From Ciona savignyi (lineage: Eukaryota > Chordata > Ascidiacea > Phlebobranchia > Cionidae): a DNA stretch of 64,000 nt. A program made the position numbers and the translations under genes. Shown one piece after another: positions 10,009 to 21,142 of the stretch; position 1 is the stretch's first letter, and every line of letters begins with the position of its first letter. The stretch is from positions 68,607 through 132,606 of the forward strand of contig CH003205.1 of NCBI GenBank assembly GCA_000149265.1. Reading direction: 5' to 3'. The notes beneath the pieces were generated by a model. It had not been told where the DNA came from. It was given only the letters and a program-made list of their open reading frames with translations, and searched no databases.

Positions 10009-10368
10009 TATTTATTGATTCATTTTGAATTTAGAGAAATTTTCCCAAGTAAAATATGAAGTAGAATAAATCGTCAACGCATTTGATGAGATGAAGTCTA
10101 AATGTCGACATTAACTTACATCTAGATCGAGACATTTTTATAATTAAATATAATAATTTAAATAAAGATAGATTTAACATACGAATGTTTTTTGAAATGT
10201 TGATTCATGGTGAAATTATAACTTCTCAAAAATGATTTTCATGCCGTTGTTAGCTGGATCTATCGTGGTTGGTATGTAAGTTTTTCAAGCGATGTCTCGG
10301 GAAATATCTTTGCTTCGGTGTATGAAAGAAACTAAGCAACATACGTTAACAGAACACTAATGTGTTTC

Positions 10369-10441
10369 GTTTCCGTAGTGTAGCGGTTATCACGTTCGCC
10401 TAACGCGCGAAAGGTTCCCGGATCGAGCCCGGGCGGAAACA
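10369..10441 (+). tRNA. tRNA-Val (AAC)
   Basis: Unit 11. A37G next to the anticodon, C48T and T54A. Confidence 0.8.
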
Positions 10442-10805
10442 TTTTTTTGAAATCAGCACCAAACAAATATTTGTTAAAACGAAAACTTTTCATTATCAAT
10501 CACTTCCCATTGTACAACTATTAACAATTAAATTAAAATCCAAATGTCTTTCATGTTAAACTAGTCTATAGTAAATTGCACTATATTAAAGACCCGCTCA
10601 AACTCGTTTTTATTTCATGCAACATATATTGAATCAAGTTATTTTGGGCAGATAGGTCGCCAGCACATATAAGGATTACCTTAAAAAGTAAAATAAACAT
10701 TTCGTCAAATTTTTAAATAATAATAATAACTAAATGTATGGTAATTAAAATATACTTTGCGGTGGTGGAAACAGAGTATAAACAAATGAGCGGTATGTTT
10801 TCATC

Positions 10806-10878
10806 GCCCGGCTAGCTCAGTCGGTAGAGCGTTGGACTCTTAATCCAACGGTCGTGGGTTCGAGCCCCACGTTGGGCG
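10806..10878 (+). tRNA. tRNA-Lys (CTT)
   Basis: Unit 12. Consensus. Confidence 0.96.
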
Positions 10879-10885
10879 AAGGTTT

Positions 10886-10958
10886 GACCGCATGGCCTAA
10901 TGGATATGGCGTCTGACTTCGAATCAGAAGATTGAGGGTTCGAGTCCCTCTGTGGTCT
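10886..10958 (+). tRNA. tRNA-Arg (TCG)
   Basis: Unit 12. Consensus. Confidence 0.96.
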
Positions 10959-11318
10959 TATTTATTGATTCATTTTGAATTTAGAGAAATTTTCCCAAGT
11001 AAAATATGAAGTAGAATAAATCGTCAACGCATTTGATGAGATGAAGTCTAAATGTCGACATTAACTTACATCTAGATCGAGACATTTTTATAATTAAATA
11101 TAATAATTTAAATAAAGATAGATTTAACATACGAATGTTTTTTGAAATGTTGATTCATGGTGAAATTATAACTTCTCAAAAATGATTTTCATGCCGTTGT
11201 TAGCTGGATCTATCGTGGTTGGTATGTAAGTTTTTCAAGCGACCTCTCGGGAAATATCTTTGCTTCGGTGTATGAAAGAAACTAAGTAACATACGTTCAC
11301 AGAACACTAATGTGTTTC

Positions 11319-11392
11319 GTTTCCGTAGTGTAGCGGTTATCACGTTCGCCTAACACGCGAAAAGGTCCCCGGTTCGAGCCCGGGCGGAAACA
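11319..11392 (+). tRNA. tRNA-Val (AAC)
   Basis: Unit 12. One extra A in the variable loop, which tRNAs usually tolerate. Confidence 0.88.
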
Positions 11393-11755
11393 TTTTTTGA
11401 AATCAGCACCAAGCATATATATGTTAAAACGAAAACTTTTCATTATCAATCACTTCCCATTGTACAACTATTAACAATTAAATTAAAATCCAAATGTCTT
11501 TCATGTTAAACTAGTCTATTGTAAATTGCACTATATTAAAGACCCGCTCAAACTCGTTTTTATTTCATGCAACATATATTGAATCAAGTTATTTTTGGCG
11601 GATAGGTCGTCAGCACATATAAGGATTACCTTAAAAAGTAAAATAAACATTTCGTCAAATTTTTAAATAATAATAATAACTAAATGTATGGTAATTAAAA
11701 TATACTTTACGGTGGTGGAAACAGAGTATAAACAAATGAGCGGTATGTTTACATC

Positions 11756-11828
11756 GGCCGGCTAGCTCAGTCGGTATAGCGTTGGACTGTTAATCCAGCG
11801 GTCGTGGGTTCGAGCCCCTCGTTGGGCG
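11756..11828 (+). tRNA. Lys-type tRNA with Asn anticodon GTT
   Basis: Unit 13. The body is that of tRNA-Lys, but C34G makes the loop CTGTTAA, anticodon GTT (Asn). Other changes: C2G (acceptor mismatch), G22T, A43G (wobble), A64T (T-stem mismatch). G73 is kept. Either a decaying copy or an anticodon-shifted tRNA; the extra mismatches favour decay. Confidence 0.7.
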
Positions 11829-11835
11829 AAGGTTT

Positions 11836-11908
11836 GACCGCATGGCCTAATGGATATGGCGTCTGACTTCGAATCAGAAGATTGAGGGTTCGTGTCCCTC
11901 TGTGGTCT
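11836..11908 (+). tRNA. tRNA-Arg (TCG)
   Basis: Unit 13. A58T in the T-loop (ttcgtgt) removes the invariant A58 that pairs with T54. Confidence 0.8.
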
Positions 11909-12268
11909 TATTTATTGATTCATTTTGAATTGAGAGAATTTTTCCCAAGTAAAAGATGAAGTAGAATAAATCGTCAACGCATTTGATGAGATGAAGTCTA
12001 AATGTCGACATTAACTTACATCTAGATCGAGACATTTTAATAATTAAATATAATAATTTAAATAAAGATAGATTTAACATACGAATGTTTTTTGAAATGT
12101 TGATTCATGGTGAAATTATAATTTCTCGAAAATGATTTTCATGCCGTTGTTAGCTGGATCTATCGTGGTTGGTATGTAAGTTTTATAAGCGACCTCTCGG
12201 GAAATATCTTTGCTTCGGTGTATGAAAGAAACTAAGTAACATACGTTAACAGAATACTAACGTGTTTC

Positions 12269-12342
12269 GTTTCCGTAGTGTAGCGGTTATCACGTTCGCC
12301 TTACACGCGAAAGGTCCCCGGTTCGAGCCCGGGCGGAATACA
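12269..12342 (+). tRNA. tRNA-Val (TAC), damaged acceptor
   Basis: Unit 13. One extra T in the 3' acceptor strand (cggaaTac). Confidence 0.75.
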
Positions 12343-12705
12343 TTTTTTGAAATCAGCACCAAGCAAATATATGTTAAAACGAAAACTTTTCATTATCAAT
12401 CACTTCCCATTGTACAACTATTAACAATTAAATTAAAATCCAAATGTCTTTCATGTTAAACTAGTCTATTGTAAATTGCACTATATTAAAGACCCGCTCA
12501 AACTCGTTTTTATTTCATGCAACATATATTGAATCAAGTTATTTTTGGCCGATAGGTCGACAGCACATATAAGGATTACCTTAAAAAGTAAAATAAACAT
12601 TTCGTCAAATTTTTAAATAATAATAATAACTAAATGTATGGTAATTAAAATATACTTTACGGTGGTGGAAACAGAGTATAAACAAATGAGCGGTATGTTT
12701 ACATC

Positions 12706-12778
12706 GCCCGGCTAGCTCAGTCGGTATAGCGTTGGACTCTTAATCCAACGGTCGTGGGTTCGAGCCCCACGTTGGGCG
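12706..12778 (+). tRNA. tRNA-Lys (CTT)
   Basis: Unit 14, type C. G22T. Confidence 0.9.
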
Positions 12779-12785
12779 AAGGTTT

Positions 12786-12858
12786 GACCGCATGGCCTAA
12801 TGGATATGGCGTCTGACTTCGAATCAGAAGATTGAGGGTTCGTGTCGCTCTGTGGTCT
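12786..12858 (+). tRNA. tRNA-Arg (TCG)
   Basis: Unit 14. A58T, and C62G, which breaks the 52-62 T-stem pair. Confidence 0.72.
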
Positions 12859-13218
12859 TATTTATTGATTCATTTTGAATTGAGAGAAATTTTCCCAAGT
12901 AAAAGATGAAGTAGAATAAGTCGTCAACGCATTTGATGAGATGAAGTCTAAATGTCGACATTAACTTACATCTAGATCGAGACATTTTAATAATTAAATA
13001 TAATAATTTAAATAAAGATAGATTTAACATACGAATGTTTTTTGAAATGTTGATTCATGGTGAAATTATAATTTCTCGAAAATGATTTTCATGCCGTTGT
13101 TAGCTGGATCTATCGTGGTTGGTATGTAAGTTTTATAAGCGACCTCTCGGGAAATATCTTTGCTTCGGTGTATGAAAGAAACTAAGTAACATACGTTAAC
13201 AGAATACTAACGTGTTTC

Positions 13219-13291
13219 GTTTCCGTAGTGTAGCGGTTATCACGTTCGCCTTACACGCGAAAGGTCCCCGGTTCGAGCCCGGGCGGAAACA
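13219..13291 (+). tRNA. tRNA-Val (TAC)
   Basis: Unit 14. Anticodon TAC; body consensus. Confidence 0.96.
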
Positions 13292-13654
13292 TTTTTTGAA
13301 ATCAGCACCAAGCAAATATATGTTAAAACGAAAACTTTTCATTATCAATCACTTCCCATTGTACAACTATTAACAATTAAATTAAAATCCAAATGTCTTT
13401 CATGTTAAACTACTCTATTGTAAATTGCACTATATTAAAGACCCGCTCAAACTCGTTTTTATTTCATGCAACATATATTGAATCAAGTTATTTTTGGCAG
13501 ATAGGTCGCCAGCACATATAAGGATTACCTTAAAAAGTAAAATAAACATTTCTTCAAATTTTTAAATAATAATAATAACTAAATGTATGGTAATTAAAAT
13601 ATACTTTACGGTGGTGGAAACAGAGTATAAACAAATAGCCGGTATGTTTACATC

Positions 13655-13727
13655 GCCCGGCTAGCTCAGTCGGTAGAGCGTTGGACTCTTAATCCAACGG
13701 TCGCGGGTTCAAGCCCCACGTTGGGCG
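13655..13727 (+). tRNA. tRNA-Lys (CTT)
   Basis: Unit 15. T50C (mismatch with A64) and G57A in the T-arm. Confidence 0.85.
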
Positions 13728-13734
13728 AAGGTTT

Positions 13735-13807
13735 GACCGCATGGCCTAATGGATATGGCGTCTGACTTCCAATCAGAAGATTGAGGGTTCGAGTCCCTCT
13801 GTGTTCT
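13735..13807 (+). tRNA. Arg-type tRNA with Gly anticodon TCC
   Basis: Unit 15. Body of tRNA-Arg, but G36C makes the loop CTTCCAA, anticodon TCC (glycine codons). G70T also breaks an acceptor pair. If charged with arginine it would misread GGA/GGG; the acceptor damage makes decay likelier. Confidence 0.7.
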
Positions 13808-14168
13808 TATTTATTGATTCATTTTGAATTTAGAGAAATTTTCCCAGGTAAAAGATGAAGTAGAATAAATCGTCCACGCATTTGATGGGATGAAGTCTAA
13901 ATGTCGACTTTAACTTACATCTAGATCGAGACATTTTTATAATTAAATATAATAATTTAAATGAAAATAGATTTAACATACGAATGTTTTTTGAAATGTT
14001 GATTCATGGTGAAATTATAATTTCTCAAAAATGATTTTCATGCCGTTGTTAGCTGGATCTATCGTGGTTGGGTATGTAAGTTTTTCAAGCGATGTCTCGG
14101 GAAATATCTTTGCTTCGGTGTATGAAAGAAACTAAGTAACATACGTTAACAGAACACTAATGTGTTTC

Positions 14169-14241
14169 GTTTCTGTAGTGTAGCGGTTATCACGTTCGCC
14201 TAACACGCGAATGGTCCCCGGTTCGAGCCCGGGCGGAAACA
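14169..14241 (+). tRNA. tRNA-Val (AAC)
   Basis: Unit 15. C6T (wobble with G67) and A44T. Confidence 0.88.
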
Positions 14242-14606
14242 TTTTTTTGAAATCAGCACCAAGCAAATATATATTAAAACGAAAACTTTTCATTATCAAT
14301 CACTTCCCATTGTACAACTATTAACAATTAAATTAAAATCCAAATGTCTTTCATGTTAAACTAGTCTATTGTAAATTGCACTATATTAAAGACCCGCTCA
14401 AACTCGTTTTTATTTCATGCAACATACTATTGAATCAAGTTATTTTTGGCAGATAGGTCGCCAGCACATATAAGGATTACCTTAAAAAGTAAAATAAACA
14501 TTTCGTCAAATTTTTAAATAATAATAATAACTAAATGTATGGTAATTAAAATATACTTTACGGTGGTGGAAACAGAGTATAAACAAATGAGCGGTATGTT
14601 TACATC

Positions 14607-14679
14607 GCCCGGCTAGCTCAGTCGGTAGAGCGTTGGACTCTTAATCCAACGGTCGTGGGTTCGAGCCCCACGTTGGGCG
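14607..14679 (+). tRNA. tRNA-Lys (CTT)
   Basis: Unit 16. Consensus. Confidence 0.96.
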
Positions 14680-14686
14680 AAGGTTT

Positions 14687-14760
14687 GACCGCATGGCCTA
14701 ATGGATATGGCGTCTGACTTCGAATCAGAAGATTGAGGGTGTCGAGTCCCTATGTGGTCT
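14687..14760 (+). tRNA. tRNA-Arg (TCG), 8-nt T-loop
   Basis: Unit 16. T-loop tgtcgagt and C65A (49-65 mismatch). Unlike type A it lacks the adjacent T-run, so it is an intermediate haplotype. Confidence 0.7.
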
Positions 14761-15120
14761 TATTTATTGATTCATTTTGAATTTAGAGAAATTTTCCCAA
14801 GTAAAAGATGAAGTAGAATAAATCGTCAACGCATTTGATGGGATGAAGTCTAAATGTCGACATTAACTTACATCTAGATCGAGACATTTTTATAATTAAA
14901 TATAATAATTTAAATGAAAATTGATTTAACATACGAATGTTTTTTGAAATGTTGATTCATGGTGAAATTTTAATTTCTCAAAAATGATTTTCATGCCGTT
15001 GTTAGCTGGATCTATCGTGGTTGGTATGTAAGTTTTTCAAGCGATGTCTCGGGAAATATCTTTGCTTCGGTGTATGAAAGAAAATAAGTAACATACGTTA
15101 ACAGAACACCAATGTGTTTC

Positions 15121-15193
15121 GTTTCCGTAGTGTAGCGGTTATCACGTTCGCCTAACACGCGAAAGGTCCCCGATTCGAGCCCGGGCGGAAACA
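15121..15193 (+). tRNA. tRNA-Val (AAC)
   Basis: Unit 16. G53A breaks the last T-stem pair. Confidence 0.87.
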
Positions 15194-15557
15194 TTTTTTG
15201 AAATCAGCACCAAGCATATATATGTTAAAACGAAAACTTTTCATTATCAATCACTTCCCATTGTACAACTATTAACAATTAAATTAAAATCCAAATGTCT
15301 TTCATGTTAAACTAGTCTATTGTAAATTGCACTATATTAAAGACCCGCTCAAACTCGTTTTTATTTCATGCAACATATATTGAATCAAGTTATTTTTGGC
15401 AGATAGGTCGCCAGCACATATAAGGATTACCTTAAAAAGTAAAATAAACATTTCGTCAAATTTTTAAATAATAATAATAACTAAATGTATGGTAATTAAA
15501 ATATACTGTTACGGTGGTGGAAGCAGAGTATAAACAAATGAGCGGTATGTTTACATC

Positions 15558-15630
15558 GCCCGGCTAGCTCAGTCGGTAGAGCGTTGGACTCTTAATCCAA
15601 CGGTCGTGGATTCGAGCCCCACGTTGGGCG
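15558..15630 (+). tRNA. tRNA-Lys (CTT)
   Basis: Unit 17. G53A in the T-stem. Confidence 0.87.
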
Positions 15631-15637
15631 AAGGTTT

Positions 15638-15710
15638 GACCGCATGGCCTAATGGATATGGCGTCTGACTTCGAATCAGAAGATTGAGGGTTCGAGTCCC
15701 TCTGTGGTCT
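15638..15710 (+). tRNA. tRNA-Arg (TCG)
   Basis: Unit 17. Consensus. Confidence 0.96.
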
Positions 15711-16071
15711 TATTTATTGATTCATTTTGAATTTAGAGAAATTTTCCCAGGTAAAAGATGAAGTAGAATAAATCGTCAACGCATTTGATGGGATGGAAGT
15801 CTAAATGTCGACATTAACTTACATCTAGATCGAGACATTTTTATAATTAAATATAATAATTTAAATGAAAATTGATTTAACATACGAATGTTTTTTGAAA
15901 TGTTGATTCATGGTGAAATTATAATCTCTCAAAAATGATTTTCATGCCGTTGTTAGCTGGATCTATCGTGGTTGGTATGTAAGTTTTTCAAGCGATGTCT
16001 CGGGAAATATCTTTGCTTCGGTGTATGAAAGAAACTAAGCAACATACGTTAACAGAACACTAATGTGTTTC

Positions 16072-16144
16072 GTCTCCGTAGTGTAGCGGTTATCACGTTC
16101 GCCTAACACGCGAAAGGTCCCCGGTTCGAGCCCGGGCGGAAACA
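16072..16144 (+). tRNA. tRNA-Val (AAC)
   Basis: Unit 17. T3C (gtctccg) leaves a C-A mismatch in the acceptor stem. This variant is shared by six Val copies. Confidence 0.88.
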
Positions 16145-16508
16145 TTTTTTTGAAATCAGCACCAAGCAAATATATGTTAAAATGAAAACTTTTCATTATC
16201 AATCACTTCCCATTGTACAACTATTAACAATTAAATTAAAATCCAAATGTCTTTCATGTTAAACTAGTCTATTGTAAATTGCACTATATTAAAGACCCGC
16301 TCAAACTCGTTTTTATTTCATGCAACATATATTGAATCAAGTTATTTTTGGCAGATAGGTCGCCAGCACATATAAGGATTACCTTAAAAAGTAAAATAAA
16401 CATTTCGTCAAATTTTTAAAAAATAATAATAACTAAATATATGGTAATTAAAATATATTTTACGGTGGTGGAAACAGAGTATAAACAAATGAGCGGTATG
16501 TTTACATC

Positions 16509-16581
16509 GTCCGGCTAGCTCAGTCGGTAGAGCGTTGGACTCTTAATCCAACGGTCGTGGGTTCGAGCCCTACGTTGGGCG
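16509..16581 (+). tRNA. tRNA-Lys (CTT)
   Basis: Unit 18, type A. C2T and C63T. Confidence 0.92.
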
Positions 16582-16588
16582 AAGGTTT

Positions 16589-16662
16589 GACCGCATGGCC
16601 TAATGGATATGGCGTCTGACTTCGAATCAGAAGATTGAGGGTGTCTAGTCCCTCTGTGGTCT
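16589..16662 (+). tRNA. tRNA-Arg (TCG), 8-nt T-loop
   Basis: Unit 18, type A. T-loop tgtctagt; T-run terminator. Confidence 0.75.
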
Positions 16663-17022
16663 TTTTTATTGATTCATTTTGAATTTAGAGAAATTTTCCC
16701 AAGTAAAAGATGAAGTAGAATAAATCGTCAACGCATTTGATGGGATGAAGTCTAAATGTCGACATTACCTTGCATCTAGATCGAGACATTTTTATAATTA
16801 AATATAATAATTTAAATGAAAATAGATTTAACATACGAATGTTTTTTGAAATGTTGATTCATGGTGAAATTTTAATTTCTCAAAAATGATTTTCATGCCG
16901 TTGTTAGCTGGATCTATCGTGGTTGGTATGTAAGTTTTTTAAGCGATGTCTCGGGAAATATCTTTGCTTCGGTGTATGAAAGAAACTAAGCAACATACGT
17001 TAACAGAACACTAATGTGTTTC

Positions 17023-17095
17023 GTTTCCGTAGTGTAGCGGTTATCACGTTCGCCTAACACGCGAAAGGTCCCCGGATCGAGCCCGGGCGGAAACA
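17023..17095 (+). tRNA. tRNA-Val (AAC)
   Basis: Unit 18. T54A. Confidence 0.87.
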
Positions 17096-17459
17096 TTTTT
17101 TTGAAATCAGCACCAAGCAAATATTTGTTAAAACGAAAACTTTTCATTATCAATCACTTCCCATTGTACAACTATTAACAATTAAATTAAAATCCAAATG
17201 TCTTTCATGTTAAACTAGTCTATAGTAAATTGCACTATATTAAAGACCCGCTCAAACTCGTTTTTATTTCATGCAACATATATTGAATCAAGTTATTTTT
17301 TGCAGATAGGTCGCCAGCACATATAAGGATTACCTTAAAAAGTAAAATAAACATTTCGTCAAATTTTTAAATAATAATAATAACTAAATGTATGGTAATT
17401 AAAATATAGTTTACGGTGGTGGAAACAGAGTATAAACAAATGAGCGGTATGTTTTCATC

Positions 17460-17532
17460 GCCCGGCTAGCTCAGTCGGTAGAGTGTTGGACTCTTAATCC
17501 AACGGTCGTGGGTTCGAGCCCCACGTTGGGCG
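17460..17532 (+). tRNA. tRNA-Lys (CTT)
   Basis: Unit 19, type B. C25T leaves a G10-T25 wobble. Confidence 0.93.
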
Positions 17533-17539
17533 AAGGTTT

Positions 17540-17612
17540 GACCGCATGGCCTAATGGATATGGCGTCTGACTTCGAATCAGAAGATTGAGGGTTCGAGTC
17601 CCTCTGTGGTCT
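17540..17612 (+). tRNA. tRNA-Arg (TCG)
   Basis: Unit 19. Consensus. Confidence 0.96.
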
Positions 17613-17972
17613 TATTTATTGATTCATTTTGAATTTAGAGAAATTTTCCCAAGTAAAATATGAAGTAGAATAAATCGTCAACGCATTTGATGAGATGAAG
17701 TCTAAATGTCGACATTAACTTACATCTAGATCGAGACATTTTTATAATTAAATATAATAATTTAAATAAAGATAGATTTAACATACGAATGTTTTTTGAA
17801 ATGTTGATTCATGGTGAAATTATAACTTCTCAAAAATGATTTTCATGCCGTTGTTAGCTGGATCTATCGTGGTTGGTAGGTAAGTTTTATAAGCGCCCTC
17901 GCGGGAAATATCTTTGCTTCGGTGTATGAAAGGAACTAAGTAACATACGTTCACAGAACACTAATGTGTTTC

Positions 17973-18046
17973 GTTTCCGTAGTGTAGCGGTTATCACGTT
18001 CGCCTAACACGCGAGAAGGTCCCCGGTTCGAGCCCGGGCGGAAACA
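17973..18046 (+). tRNA. tRNA-Val (AAC)
   Basis: Unit 19. One extra G at the start of the variable loop (gcgaGaaggtc). Confidence 0.85.
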
Positions 18047-18728
18047 TTTTTTGAAATCAGCACCCAAGCATATATATGTTAAAACGAAAACTTTTCATTA
18101 TCAATCACTTCCCATTGTACAACTATTAACAATTAAATTAAAATCCAAATGTCTTTCATGTTAAACTAGTCTATTGTAAATTGCACTATATTAAAGACCC
18201 GCTCAAACTCGTTTTTATTTCATGCAACATATATTGAATCAAGTTATTTTTGGCAGATAGGTCGCCAGCACATATAAGGATTACCTTAAAAAGTAAAATA
18301 AACATTTCGTCAAATTTTTAAATAATAATAATAACTAAATGTATGGTAATTAAAATATAGTCAACGCATTTGATGAGATGAAGTCTAAATGTCGACATTA
18401 ACTTACATCTAGATCGAGACATTTTAATAATTAAATATAATAATTTAAATAAAGATAGATTTAACATACGAATGTTTTTTGAAATGTTGATTCATGGTGA
18501 AATTATAATTTCTCGAAAATGATTTTCATGCCGTTGTTAGCTGGATCTATCGTGGTTGGTATGTAAGTTTTATAAGCGACCTCTCGGGAAATATCTTTGC
18601 TTCGGTGTATGAAAGAAACTAAGTAACATACGTTAACAGAATACTAACGTGTTTCGTTTCCGTAGTGTAGCGGTTATCACGTTCGCCTAACACGCGAAAG
18701 GTCCCCGGTTCGAGCCCGGGCGGAAACA
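18047..18728 (+). repeat. Shortened unit lacking tRNA-Lys and tRNA-Arg
   Basis: Unit 20. At 18360 the Val-to-Lys spacer (taaaatatag) joins directly to the post-Arg spacer (tcaacgcatttg), deleting the TATA block, Lys, Arg and about 100 bp of flank. The same junction recurs at 27840, so the deletion happened once and was copied. Confidence 0.93.
18656..18728 (+). tRNA. tRNA-Val (AAC)
   Basis: Unit 20, the only tRNA left in this unit. Consensus. Confidence 0.96.
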
Positions 18729-19092
18729 TTTTTTTGAAATCAGCACCAAGCAAATATATGTTAAAACGAAAACTTTTCATTATCAATCACTTCCCATTGT
18801 ACAACTATTAACAATTAAATTAAAATCCAAATGTCTTTCATGTTAAACTAGTCTATTGTAAATTGCACTATATTAAAGACCCGCTCAAACTCGTTTTTAT
18901 TTCATGCAACATATATTGAATCAAGTTATTTTTGGCAGATAGGTCGCCAGCACATATAAGGATTACCTTAAAAAGTAAAATAAACATTTCGTCAAATTTT
19001 TAAATAATAATAATAACTAAATATATGGTAATTAAAATATATTTTACGGTGGTGGAAACAGAGTATAAACAAATGAGCGGTATGTTTACATC

Positions 19093-19165
19093 GTCCGGCT
19101 AGCTCAGTCGGTAGAGCGTTGGACTCTTAATCCAACGGTCGTGGGTTCGAGCCCTACGTTGGGCG
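19093..19165 (+). tRNA. tRNA-Lys (CTT)
   Basis: Unit 21. C2T and C63T. The unit is type A on the left and type B on the right of the Arg-Val spacer: a recombinant. Confidence 0.92.
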
Positions 19166-19172
19166 AAGGTTT

Positions 19173-19246
19173 GACCGCATGGCCTAATGGATATGGCGTC
19201 TGACTTCGAATCAGAAGATTGAGGGTGTCTAGTCCCTCTGTGGTCT
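19173..19246 (+). tRNA. tRNA-Arg (TCG), 8-nt T-loop
   Basis: Unit 21. T-loop tgtctagt; T-run terminator. Confidence 0.75.
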
Positions 19247-19607
19247 TTTTTATTGATTCATTTTGAATTTAGAGAAATTTTCCCAAGTAAAAGATGAAGT
19301 AGAATAAATCGTCAACGCATTTGATGGGATGAAGTCTAAATGTCGACATTACCTTGCATCTAGATCGAGACATTTTTATAATTAAATATAATAATTTAAA
19401 TGAAAATAGATTTAACATACGAATGTTTTTTGAAATGTTGATTCATGGTGAAATTATAATTTCTCAAAAATGATTTTCATGCCGTTGTTAGCTGGATCTA
19501 TCGTGGTTGGTAGGTAAGTTTTATAAGCGCCCTCGCGGGGAAATATCTTTGCTTCGGTGTATGAAAGGAACTAAGTAACATACGTTAACAGAATACTAAC
19601 GTGTTTC

Positions 19608-19681
19608 GTTTCCGTGAGTGTAGCGGTTATCACGTTCGCCTAACACGCGAAAGGTCCCCGGTTCGAGCCCGGGCGGAAACA
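19608..19681 (+). tRNA. tRNA-Val (AAC), 1-nt insertion
   Basis: Unit 21. Extra G between acceptor and D-stem (gtttccgtGagtg), at the edge of the A box. Confidence 0.8.
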
Positions 19682-20042
19682 TTTTTTGAAATCAGCACCA
19701 AGCAAATATGTTAAAACGAAATCTTTTCATTATCAATCACTTCCCATTGTACAACTATTAACAGTTAAATTAAAATCCAAATGTCTTTCATGTTAAACCA
19801 GTCTATTGTAAATTGAACTATATTAAAGACCCGATCAAATTCATTTTTATTTAATGCAACATATATTGAATCAAGTTATTTTTGGCAGATAGGTCGCCAG
19901 CACTTATAAGGATTACCTTAAAAGGTGAAATAAACATTTCGTCAAATTTTTAATTAATAATTATAACTAAATGTATGGTAATTAAAATATACTTTACGGT
20001 GGTGGAAACAGAGTATAAACAAATGAGCGGTCTGTTTACATC

Positions 20043-20115
20043 GCCCGGCTAGCTCAGTCGGTAGAGCGTTGGACTCTTAATCCAACGGTCGTGGGTTCGA
20101 GCCCCACGTTGGGCG
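20043..20115 (+). tRNA. tRNA-Lys (CTT)
   Basis: Unit 22. Consensus, although the spacers of this unit are unusually divergent. Confidence 0.96.
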
Positions 20116-20122
20116 AAGGTTT

Positions 20123-20195
20123 GACCGCATGGCCTAATGGATATGGCGTCTGACTTCGAATCAGAAGATTGAGGGTTCGAGTCCCTCTGTGGTCA
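20123..20195 (+). tRNA. tRNA-Arg (TCG)
   Basis: Unit 22. Discriminator T73A; otherwise consensus. Confidence 0.93.
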
Positions 20196-20555
20196 TATTT
20201 GTTGATTCATTTTGAATTTAGAGAAATTTTCCCGAGTAAAAGATGAAGTAGAATAAATCGTCAACGCATTTGATGGGATGAAGTCTAAATGTCGACTTTA
20301 ACTTACATCTAGATCGAGACATTTTTATATTTAAATATAATAATTTAAATGAAGATAGATTTAACATACGAATGTTTTTTGAAATGTTGATTCATGGTGA
20401 AATTATAATTTCTCAAAAAATATTTTCATGCCGTTGTTAGCTGGATCTATCGTGGTTGGTATGTAAGTTTTTCAAGGCGACCTCTCGGGAAATATCTTTG
20501 CTTCGGTGTATAAAAGAAACTAAGTAACATACGTTAACAGAACACCAACGTGTTC

Positions 20556-20627
20556 GTTTCCGTAGTGAGCGGTTATCACGTTCGCCTAACACGCGAAAGG
20601 TCCCCGGTTCGAGCCCGGGCGGAGACA
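20556..20627 (+). tRNA. tRNA-Val (AAC), 1-nt D-arm deletion
   Basis: Unit 22. One T missing in the D-arm (gtgagcgg), inside the A box, and A70G in the acceptor. Confidence 0.75.
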
Positions 20628-20990
20628 TTTTTTGAAATCAGCACCAAGCATATATATGTTAAAACGAAAACTTTTCATTATCAATCACTTCCCATTGTAC
20701 AACTATTAACAATTAAATTAAAATCCAAATGTCTTTCATGTTAAACTAGTCTATTGTAAATTGCACTATATTAAAGACCCGCTCAAACTCGTTTTTATTT
20801 CATGCAACATATATTGAATCAAGTTATTTTTGGCGGATAGGTCGTCAGCACATATAAGGATTACCTTAAAAAGTAAAATAAACATTTCGTCAAATTTTTA
20901 AATAATAATAATAACTAAATGTATGGTAATTAAAATATACTTTACGGTGGTGGAAACAGAGTATAAACAAATGAGCGGTATGTTTACATC

Positions 20991-21062
20991 GCCCGGCTAG
21001 CTCAGTCGGTAGAGCGTTGGACTCTTAATCCAACGGTCGCGGGTCGAGCCCCACGTTGGGCG
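20991..21062 (+). tRNA. tRNA-Lys (CTT), 6-nt T-loop
   Basis: Unit 23. T50C, and one T missing from the T-loop (tcgagc). Confidence 0.75.
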
Positions 21063-21069
21063 AAGGTTT

Positions 21070-21142
21070 GACCGCATGGCCTAATGGATATGGCGACTGA
21101 CTTCGAATCAGAAGATTGAGGGTTCGAGTCCCTATGTGGTCT
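21070..21142 (+). tRNA. tRNA-Arg (TCG)
   Basis: Unit 23. T27A (A-A mismatch at the top of the anticodon stem) and C65A. Confidence 0.8.
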
